From Verrucomicrobiaceae bacterium UBA2429 (GTDB taxonomy: Bacteria > Verrucomicrobiota > Verrucomicrobiia > Verrucomicrobiales > Verrucomicrobiaceae): DNA of 64,000 bases. Below the pieces are notes generated by a model that saw only the letters and a list, made by a program, of their open reading frames with translations, was not told where the DNA came from and did not search any database. Made by a program: the position numbers and the translations under genes. The stretch lies in assembly GCA_002343505.1 (NCBI GenBank), contig DDQZ01000094.1, forward strand, positions 2,295-66,294. Direction: 5' to 3'. This document shows positions 57,994 to 64,000 of the stretch, piece by piece (position 1 is the stretch's first letter; the number at the start of each line of letters is the position of its first letter).

Positions 57994-58547
57994 ACCCCGC
58001 CCAGCCCATCCACAGTCTGGAGGCGGAACTCGCCCTCCTCGGCATCACCGGCCCTTTTGCCGCTTTTCTCAATGCCCAGCACAAGCTCGCGTCCGCGCTT
58101 GACCAGGCGGGGGATGTGCTGCGCGTGACCCGAGCTGGAGCGGACCGCTTTTTGCTTAGCTTTCAATGCCGCACCCTCATCGGCTCCAATCAGCGCGACT
58201 GCCGCGCGGCGGACTGCCGGGTGATGGCGGGCATTTGGTTTCCGCAGGATTACCTGCGCCGCGCGTCAACCGCGGATGTGGTCACGCTGCTTGATCCCCG
58301 CGTCTTCCACCCTAACCTACGCGGGGGAGTCTTTTGCTTCGAATTGAAGCCGGGCATGGGTTTGCGGGACCTGGCTCATGTGATCTATGAGCTGCTCTCA
58401 TGGCAGACGGTCAACACCGTTCACGGCTTGGACGATGAGGCCCTGGACTGGGCGCGCGCCAACCGCAACCTCTGGCCGCTGGACACGCGGCCGCTTTTTT
58501 CCAAACGCGCTCCGGCGGCGGAGAAGGAGGATACCGGCCATGTCTGA
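57990..58547 (+). CDS. E2-like ubiquitin-conjugating enzyme homologue
   Basis: 185 residues. The UBC core is legible: VMAGIWFPQDYLRR, FHPNLRGGVFCFELKPGMGLRDLAHVIYELL, then DEALDWARANRN. The HPN tripeptide (H107-P108-N109) is exact and the catalytic Cys is C116, seven residues after the Asn (eight in eukaryotic E2s). Receives an activated Ubl from the E1-like protein. The N-terminus is longer than the minimal E2 fold begin and the C-terminal ~20 residues are polar. Start ATG overlaps the E1 stop by 4 bp, with no ribosome-binding site, so translational coupling is likely. Confidence 0.87.
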   Translation: MNPAQPIHSLEAELALLGITGPFAAFLNAQHKLASALDQAGDVLRVTRAGADRFLLSFQCRTLIGSNQRDCRAADCRVMAGIWFPQDYLRRASTADVVTLLDPRVFHPNLRGGVFCFELKPGMGLRDLAHVIYELLSWQTVNTVHGLDDEALDWARANRNLWPLDTRPLFSKRAPAAEKEDTGHV

Positions 58548-59229
58548 CTTCCTCGCCTATGAAGCTCACGGTCCTGTCTTGGATTCCCGTGACGGCTGGC
58601 TCGTGGCCGAAATCCCGGTTGAGGAATCCCCGGCTCCGGCGGTGCTGGAGGTGTTGGCGCGCCAGGCGAGCTTCCCGCCGCGCTGGAAGCATGTGCTGCT
58701 GCCGGCTGGCGGCATGGTGCTGCGTGCTGAATGGATATCAGGCGCGGAGACACCCGGTGTGCGGAGTCAGGAGCCGGTTGACTGGCGCTCGCTGGTGAAA
58801 AGCGCCGGGATTGAGCCGCTGAACTCCGGCGCGGCACGGTCCCGGCGAGCCGCGCCGGACGCGGCGGCGCGTTTTGCCCTGCCCGGCTGCGCGGGGCGCG
58901 CCCAGGGCGCCAGGATGTGGGTGACGCTACTCAATGACGACACGGACAGCGCGCCCGACTCTGCCGTGCTTGAGGCCCGGAGTCTGCTCATGCTGCGCCT
59001 CCAGTCCCGCCTGCGACTGGTGCGCGCTGCCGCCGCCGATGGCGCCTGGCAGATCGAGGCCGCCTTTGCCGCTCCACCCTCCTCGCCCGCGGTGGCGCTT
59101 GCCGCGCGCGCACTGGCCGCGGCCGCTCGCATGGCCGCCGCCGAGATTGCCGCGCTGGCTGACCCCTCTCTGGCTCGGGCCTACCTGGCCCGCGCCGGCC
59201 ACCCAAACAAACCACACCACCACCCGTGA
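58540..59229 (+). CDS. unknown protein of the ubiquitin-like operon
   Basis: 229 residues, start ATG at 58540, with AAGGAGG 9 bp upstream and an 8 bp overlap with the E2 gene. No known domain is evident. It shares a short motif with the RING protein: F-x-x-P-R-W-x-x-VLLPAG (residues 45-57 here, 19-32 there). The C-terminal half is Ala-rich and helical (VALAARALAAAARMAAAEIAALADPSLARAYLARA). Given its place between E2 and Ubl genes it may be an adaptor or E2 cofactor. That is inference. Confidence 0.75.
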   Translation: MSDFLAYEAHGPVLDSRDGWLVAEIPVEESPAPAVLEVLARQASFPPRWKHVLLPAGGMVLRAEWISGAETPGVRSQEPVDWRSLVKSAGIEPLNSGAARSRRAAPDAAARFALPGCAGRAQGARMWVTLLNDDTDSAPDSAVLEARSLLMLRLQSRLRLVRAAAADGAWQIEAAFAAPPSSPAVALAARALAAAARMAAAEIAALADPSLARAYLARAGHPNKPHHHP

Positions 59230-59231
59230 TC

Positions 59232-59510
59232 ATGAACACCACGACCCTGCCCAACACCCGCATCAAACTGCGCGACATCACCGGCGCGCGCCGCTTCAGC
59301 CTGCCTCTGCCCTCCGATCCCGACACCACCGTTGGCGAGATCATCGAGGAGGTGGCCGGCGAGCTCAGCCACACCGACTCCACCGGCCGCGGCATACACT
59401 ACACCCTGCGCCTCGATGACGGCCGCAAGCTGCACCGCAGCGACTCCGCCTCCGAACTCGCGGGCCGCGAGGCCACCCTCATGCCCAATGTGGACGCCGG
59501 GGCTTTTTGA
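59232..59510 (+). CDS. ubiquitin-like modifier protein
   Basis: 92 residues, about the size of ubiquitin. The pattern is that of a beta-grasp fold: strand (TRIKLRDITGARRFSLPL), helix (TTVGEIIEEVAGEL), strand (IHYTLRLDDGRKLHRS), final strand (ATLMPNV). The C-terminus is DAGAF: there is no diglycine, but Gly90 precedes the last two residues, so trimming by the adjacent JAMM protease would leave a terminal Gly. Start ATG at 59232; an in-frame GTG at 59226 overlaps the previous stop. It sits between the E2-side genes and the JAMM protease gene. Fold is inferred from the strand/helix pattern. Confidence 0.78.
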   Translation: MNTTTLPNTRIKLRDITGARRFSLPLPSDPDTTVGEIIEEVAGELSHTDSTGRGIHYTLRLDDGRKLHRSDSASELAGREATLMPNVDAGAF

Positions 59511-59531
59511 CTCCCGCTCCCTCATTTCGCC

Positions 59532-60608
59532 ATGTTCGCTCCATCCCGGCATTCCTTCGCCATCCTGCTCAAACGCCACGCGCTTGAGCAGGGTAAGCTG
59601 GTGCTCCAATCCGTGATCGGACGCCGCGGCATCAAGCCCGACTGGACCCCTGCCATCGAAGCCCTGCGCTGGCGTGCGCTAAAACACCAGCATGCGCCGC
59701 CGCGCGCGCTCAACCCCGAGTTCCTGCCCGTCTGGGACGAGAACAAAGGCGGCGCGCCTCACGCCCGCGCGGTGCGTGTGCGCGCCGCCGGGCAGGAGGT
59801 GCTGCTGCCGGCATCGTTTTTTCAAACCGCCGCGGCGGCTTCCGCCTCCGACGTGCCCGGAATCGGCGCTCTTGCCGCGCCTGCGGCTGACCACGACGAG
59901 GACGGCGCGGACGGCGGCGGCGTCACCACTTGGGAGTTGCTGGCTTTCGAGCAGGGCGGAGCGCCCGCGATGCAAAAAAAATTCGCGCTCGAAAACGACG
60001 AGCCTGAAGACGTGCGCTTCCACGCGGCGGACATCGGAACGCTTTTGGCGCGCTCAGAGGCGGTGCCCGTGCCAGACGACGAGGACGCAGGGGCTGAGCA
60101 TGAGGTGGACGAGGTCTTCGTCCCGCGCGTCATCGCGGGCAGGATCCTGCAGGCAGCGCAAAACGCGGGCGCGGTGGAGACAGGCGGCACCCTGCTGGGC
60201 CGGCTGCTGCGGGACGAGGCGCGCGGTACGATGGCGGCTGAGGTCCTGGCCTATGTGCCCGCGTTCAACGCCCCCGCCACCCTGACCACGCTCACTTTTA
60301 CCGACGAGCACTTCGCGTGCGTGCAGGACACGCTGGTGCGCGAGCCATGCGCCGACTCACTCATCGGTTTCGCGCACAGCCACCCTTCATCTCATTTTTG
60401 CCCGCCCTCCTGCCCGCCGGAGCGGCGCGCCCTCTGCCCGCGCCAGCGCGCGGTGCTGAGCGCGGCGGACCTGGCCATGATTCAGACGGTCTTCCCACGC
60501 GCTTACTCCGTCTTCCTGCTGGCCAACATGGCTGACAGCGGCCCCACGCTGGCCTGTTTCGGCTGGGCTGGCGGCAGCGTCGTCAGGCGGCCTTACCGTC
60601 TGGTCTAG
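59532..60608 (+). CDS. JAMM/JAB-family metalloprotease (deubiquitinase-like)
   Basis: 358 residues. The C-terminal JAMM site is complete: Glu216 in VETGGTLLG, His282 and His284 in FAHSHPSS, Ser310 and Asp313 in VLSAADLAMIQ. Between the HSHP and the SxxD lies an insert with three cysteines (C290, C294, C302), longer than usual. The N-terminal ~110 residues are unrecognised and residues 110-195 form a polar, acidic linker. Members remove or process ubiquitin-like tails. It is a candidate for trimming the Ubl encoded 21 bp upstream. Confidence 0.9.
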   Translation: MFAPSRHSFAILLKRHALEQGKLVLQSVIGRRGIKPDWTPAIEALRWRALKHQHAPPRALNPEFLPVWDENKGGAPHARAVRVRAAGQEVLLPASFFQTAAAASASDVPGIGALAAPAADHDEDGADGGGVTTWELLAFEQGGAPAMQKKFALENDEPEDVRFHAADIGTLLARSEAVPVPDDEDAGAEHEVDEVFVPRVIAGRILQAAQNAGAVETGGTLLGRLLRDEARGTMAAEVLAYVPAFNAPATLTTLTFTDEHFACVQDTLVREPCADSLIGFAHSHPSSHFCPPSCPPERRALCPRQRAVLSAADLAMIQTVFPRAYSVFLLANMADSGPTLACFGWAGGSVVRRPYRLV

Positions 60609-60632
60609 CCATTAATCTCACCCCCCTATCCC

Positions 60633-62360
60633 ATGCCACGCACCATGCACCCCTCCCGCGAGGAACTCGCCGAAATCATCAAACTCGCCACCGATCTCAC
60701 CGATCCAGGGCACCCCGTCTCCGTGGAGCAGCTTGCGAGCTGCGCTGACGAGGAGGCGCGCGCCCCGCTGCTGCGTCTCTGCGCCACCGAAGCGCGCCGG
60801 CAAAAGGAGTGCGTTCGGCGCATGGCGGGGATCAATGAGCGGCTCTCCGAGCAGAACAAGCTGCTGACCGGCGAGCCGTTGATCGAGGCTGTCTTCATCC
60901 GCGCAGCGGAGAATGACAAGGCCGTCGTGTTTGCGCGCGGTCACAGGCAGCAGGTGGCTGTGGACGCAGGCGTGGACGCGCGCGCGCTCAAGCCGGGGGA
61001 CGGCGTTTTGCTGGCTAAAGGTGGCGCGGCCATCATCGGCAGATGCGCCGCGTCTCTGAACGGCTGCGTCGTGGCCGGGTTTGTCCGCTGGGCTGGCGCG
61101 AGGATGCTGGTGGAATACGGCGCGGGCCAGAAAGAGCTGCTGGAGGTTCCTCCCGGCGCTCTCGAAGACCCGGCTGTGGCGGGCATCGAGGCGGGAAGCG
61201 AAGTGCTCTGCCACGGAGAGGCCCGGATTTTTCTCGAACTGCTGCCCAAGGCCGCTGGCGACCATTTCAGCATACTCAAGGAGCCGCCTTCCGTCTCCGG
61301 GTCCGACATGGGCGGCATGGAGGACCTCTACCAGAGGATCAAAACCACGCTGTGCGCCTGCCTCCTGCATGGTGACAGTGCGCGCCTTTTTGGCCTGTCC
61401 GCGCGGCCCGGCGTGCTGCTTGCCGGCCCCCCCGGCGTGGGCAAGACATTGATCGCCAAACGGCTCGCGGCGGAACTCAAGGCGGGGCACGGGAACTGCG
61501 TCTTCGCCTCGGTGAAGCCGGGTGAGTTTGCCTCCAAGTGGTATGGCGAGGCGGAGGCCAGAGTGCGCGCCGCCTTCAAGCACCTCAACACCCATGCCGC
61601 CCGGGGGCTTGTGGTGCTTTACCTCGACGAGGTGGAGTGCCTGGGCAGGACTCGCGGCTTCGCCCCCGGCGGCGTGCATGACGACAAAGTGCTCGCCTGC
61701 GTGCTGGCCGAACTGGATGGACTGCAGAGTCTGTCCAACGTGGCCGTCATCGCCTCCACCAACCGTGTCGAAATGCTCGACCCGGCCTTTGTGGAAAGGA
61801 TCGGCGGCTCGATCATTCATGTGCCGCGCCCGGACGCGCGCACCGCGGCGGAGATGCTCAAAGTCCACCTGCCTGAGCACATGCCATTCTCCCCCAATGG
61901 AGCCGAAAGGCATGTCACACGCTCCGCCCTGATCGAGGCCGCCGTCGCCCTGCTGTATGCGGACAACGCGCCCGCGTCAGCCATTGCCAAGGTGACCTTC
62001 ACTGACGGCAAACAGCGTGTCGTCCTCGCGCGTGAGCTGGTCAGCGGACGCCTGCTCGCCAGCCTTGCCGACGCCGCCAAACGCCGCGCCCACGACCGCT
62101 TCATCCAGGTTGGCGGCGGCGGCATCCGCGTCGAGGACATCGAATGGGCCGCGCATGAAACAGCGGAGCGCATGAGGCGCCTGCTCACGCGTGAAAACAT
62201 CCACCACTATCTCACGGACCTGCCGCAGACCACCCAGGTGCTCAGTGTGGATCCGGTCATGCCTCCCGGCGCGGCGGAGGGGCCGCCTCTCATCGTGCCC
62301 CGCCCCATCCAGGATGATGACTGGATCATTCAACTTCTCGACCCGGAATCACAGCCATGA
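60633..62360 (+). CDS. ARC/Mpa-like AAA+ ATPase
   Basis: 575 residues in ARC/Mpa order: helical start with a coiled coil (about 45-78), OB-like domain (about 85-140), a second beta domain (about 145-205), then the AAA+ module. Walker A GPPGVGKT (265-272), pore-loop-like KWYGEAEAR (residues 302-310), Walker B LVVLYLDEVE (Asp332, Glu333), sensor 1 STNR (375-378). ARC/Mpa unfold Pup-tagged proteins for the 20S proteasome. The usual C-terminal docking tail (GQYL-like) is absent: the protein ends LLDPESQP. No beta-subunit genes are in the window. The stop overlaps the next start by 4 bp. Confidence 0.88.
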   Translation: MPRTMHPSREELAEIIKLATDLTDPGHPVSVEQLASCADEEARAPLLRLCATEARRQKECVRRMAGINERLSEQNKLLTGEPLIEAVFIRAAENDKAVVFARGHRQQVAVDAGVDARALKPGDGVLLAKGGAAIIGRCAASLNGCVVAGFVRWAGARMLVEYGAGQKELLEVPPGALEDPAVAGIEAGSEVLCHGEARIFLELLPKAAGDHFSILKEPPSVSGSDMGGMEDLYQRIKTTLCACLLHGDSARLFGLSARPGVLLAGPPGVGKTLIAKRLAAELKAGHGNCVFASVKPGEFASKWYGEAEARVRAAFKHLNTHAARGLVVLYLDEVECLGRTRGFAPGGVHDDKVLACVLAELDGLQSLSNVAVIASTNRVEMLDPAFVERIGGSIIHVPRPDARTAAEMLKVHLPEHMPFSPNGAERHVTRSALIEAAVALLYADNAPASAIAKVTFTDGKQRVVLARELVSGRLLASLADAAKRRAHDRFIQVGGGGIRVEDIEWAAHETAERMRRLLTRENIHHYLTDLPQTTQVLSVDPVMPPGAAEGPPLIVPRPIQDDDWIIQLLDPESQP

Positions 62361-64000
62361 ATTATCGCGCGCGACCCAAGCTCCGCAGTGTGCCCAAAAC
62401 CATCGGCGGTGATGTCGAACTGGCCAACTTCATGACCGGCCTGCCGGCGGACTACGCCCTTGATGTCAACGCCGTCAGCGCGCGCCTCATCCTCGCCGCA
62501 GTGCCCGGCGTCGTCACCGCCATCCCGTCCGTCCATGCCTCTGTTCGCGCGGCGGCGGGCCAGCAGGAGTTCCCCGTTGGCGCGCTGGACGAGGACACGC
62601 CCGGCTTCGACACCACCCAGCGCGGGCTGCAATACTACCACCCAGTGGACTGGGGGCGCTTGTTCCTCGGCAATGGCGGCTCCTGTTACATTGACGCCGA
62701 CCACCCCGAGATTTGCGTGCCGGAGTGCGCCTCCGCCCTCGATCATCTGACGTGGACGCGCGCCGGCCTCGAAATCTGCCGGCGCGCCATGCTCGCCGCC
62801 AATGCCGGGCTGGCAGCGGAGGGCGGCGGCAGGATACGGCTGCTGGCCAACAATTCGGACGGGCGCGGCAACTCCTACGGCAGCCACATCAACATCTGCG
62901 TCACGGACGAATGCTGGTCCGCTGTCTGCCTGAAAAACGGCCCTGCTGCTGCCTTCACCGCCTCCGCCTTCGCGGTGCTGGCGGCTCTGTTCGGCCAGGG
63001 CAAGGCCGGGCATGAGGCCTATGGCGCCCCCTGCAAATACCAGCTCTCCCAGCGCGCCGACTTCTTCAACGTGACACGGGAGTTCTCCACCCAGTGGCCG
63101 AACCGCGGCCTCATCAACACGCGGCAGGAGCCGCACGCGGCGGCGCGGCACGGTGTGGAGCGCATGCACATCATCCCCTTTGACTTCGCACTTTCCCAGA
63201 GCGCGCATTTGATAAAAACCGGACTGCTGCAGTTGCTCTTCGCTCTCATCGAGTCGGGCGCGCCCCTGCCGGAGGCGCTGATTCTGCGCGATCCCGTGAC
63301 TGCCTTTCAGCGCTTCAGCCGGGACGTGGCCCTGAAAGCCGCCGTGCCCGCGCAGTCGGGCAGCGAGACGGGCATCATCGAATGGTTCGAGAGATTTCTG
63401 GATCTGCTTGAGGGATGGAAGGAAGGCTTTGAGGACTCGGTGCCCGGCGCCGGCAGCATCCTCTTGCATGCCCGCTGGCTTTCGGAAGCGCTGCGGGCGC
63501 GGGATCACTCCGGGCTGGCCGCGCACCTGGACGGCTGGAGCAAACTCGGCCTGCTGAAGTCCGCCATGTCCTGCGATCCCGCGCTGGACTGGTCCTCGCC
63601 GGAGATCAAGGCGCTGGACCATTTGTATGCTTCCCTGGACGAGGAGGGGTTGTATTTGCAAATGGAGCGCGCTGACAAGGCCATGACGTTTTTCTCCGAA
63701 GCCGATCTCGATGCCGCAATCCGGCAGCCTCCGAAAAACACGCGCGCCGCCCTGCGCGCCCGCCTCATTCGAGTCATCCCGGCCGATCATCTGCGCAGCC
63801 TGGACTGGGGCGAGGTGATCTTCGACCTCGACCCCGGCGGCCGCCCCGTCCGGCTGGCCATGCCCCCGCCCTGGGCGCACGGACTGGACACGCCCGCCGG
63901 ACGCGCCGGCGACTATTCCAAACTTTGCGCGGCGGTGAATGCCGGCGCGTCATTCGAACCCCACCACCACCATGAGCCAGACACAACAGACACGCACAGA
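62357..64000 (+). CDS. Dop/PafA-family protein (Pup ligase/depupylase-like), 3'-truncated
   Basis: At least 548 residues, still open at the window end. GS-fold carboxylate-amine ligase family with Dop/PafA signatures in the right order: IGGDVELANF (GxDxE, Glu21), GNGGSCYIDADHPEICVPEC (Asp113 at the position of the catalytic Asp), NNSDGRGNSYGSH (165-177), GLINTRQEPHA (251-261) and MHIIPFDFALSQSAHLIKTGLLQLLFALIE. The long stretch between Glu21 and the GNGG strand (Dop-loop-like, DEDTPGFD) favours Dop (deamidase/depupylase) over PafA. Typical length is 480-520 residues, so the stop should be close. Start ATG overlaps the ATPase stop (ATGA). Confidence 0.9.
   Translation, partial: MNYRARPKLRSVPKTIGGDVELANFMTGLPADYALDVNAVSARLILAAVPGVVTAIPSVHASVRAAAGQQEFPVGALDEDTPGFDTTQRGLQYYHPVDWGRLFLGNGGSCYIDADHPEICVPECASALDHLTWTRAGLEICRRAMLAANAGLAAEGGGRIRLLANNSDGRGNSYGSHINICVTDECWSAVCLKNGPAAAFTASAFAVLAALFGQGKAGHEAYGAPCKYQLSQRADFFNVTREFSTQWPNRGLINTRQEPHAAARHGVERMHIIPFDFALSQSAHLIKTGLLQLLFALIESGAPLPEALILRDPVTAFQRFSRDVALKAAVPAQSGSETGIIEWFERFLDLLEGWKEGFEDSVPGAGSILLHARWLSEALRARDHSGLAAHLDGWSKLGLLKSAMSCDPALDWSSPEIKALDHLYASLDEEGLYLQMERADKAMTFFSEADLDAAIRQPPKNTRAALRARLIRVIPADHLRSLDWGEVIFDLDPGGRPVRLAMPPPWAHGLDTPAGRAGDYSKLCAAVNAGASFEPHHHHEPDTTDTHR
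63972..64000 (+). CDS. possible start of a small modifier gene (Pup/UBact-like), cut by window end
   Basis: An ATG at 63972 opens a frame (MSQTQQTRT) that overlaps the end of the Dop/PafA-like gene in another frame and is cut after nine codons. Pup and UBact modifiers are short, hydrophilic and usually adjoin dop. The Gln/Thr/Arg-rich start is compatible. There is no ribosome-binding site and nine residues cannot prove it. Confidence 0.25.

Noticed and set aside
63961..63973. Four consecutive His codons near the end of the Dop-like gene as a metal-binding tag
   Set aside because: The short CAC/CAT run sits at the end of a truncated frame; no evidence that it is functional or conserved.

Overview
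GC-rich (with AT-richer patches), densely coded 64 kb that looks like a Verrucomicrobiota chromosome, probably a Prosthecobacter/Verrucomicrobium-like relative. The grounds are the gene families: an lpxC-fabZ fusion followed by lpxA (Gram-negative lipid A), secreted sulfatases, DUF1549/DUF1553 Planctomycete-type cytochromes, a DUF1080 protein, monomeric isocitrate dehydrogenase, and a Pup/UBact-type ligase-depupylase homologue. The taxon is inferred; there is no rRNA gene in the window.

Layout. 1-3.3 kb: end of malate dehydrogenase, a sulfatase and a beta-helix protein. 3.3-8.7 kb: two paralogous hybrid sensor kinases with a stand-alone receiver between them. 8.7-15.6 kb: pgsA-like, der, a GspE/PilB ATPase, lpxA and lpxC-fabZ. 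15.7-25.1 kb: heme-c domain proteins, a beta-CASP nuclease, a 1.7 kb insert flanked by a 95 bp direct repeat of the nuclease gene's 3' end, then an FAD oxidoreductase, an esterase and an SMP-30 protein. 25.7-30 kb: fmt, adk, a GT9 glycosyltransferase, a membrane protein and glycerate kinase. 30-41.7 kb: NsrR-like regulator with a heme-c protein, GlpT, DUF1080, a second sulfatase, an esterase, a DUF116-polyprenyl synthase fusion, glutathione peroxidase and icd. 41.7-45.2 kb: accessory patch with a convergent DUF1778/GNAT toxin-antitoxin pair, a frameshifted fic gene and a transposase fragment. 45.5-51.4 kb: a four-gene fatty-acid operon. 51.5-56.2 kb: phosphodiesterase, DMFase-like protein, NADAR protein, esterase, winged-helix regulator.

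The outstanding region is 56.4-64.0 kb, a tightly overlapping plus-strand operon. In order it encodes a protein with a C-terminal C4HC3 RING-like finger (E3 candidate), an E1-like ThiF protein, an E2-like protein with an intact HPN motif and a catalytic-type Cys, an unknown protein, a 92-residue ubiquitin-like protein without a GG tail, a JAMM/JAB deubiquitinase-like protease, an ARC/Mpa-like AAA+ ATPase, and a Dop/PafA-family protein running off the end. At the very edge another reading frame opens that could be a Pup/UBact-like modifier. A complete ubiquitin-like conjugation set (E1, E2, RING, Ubl, JAMM) is thus placed in one transcription unit with the ATPase and the ligase/depupylase of the pupylation-proteasome pathway. 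A divergent winged-helix gene next to a 12 bp palindrome is the likely local regulator. This is the best candidate for a little-described system here.
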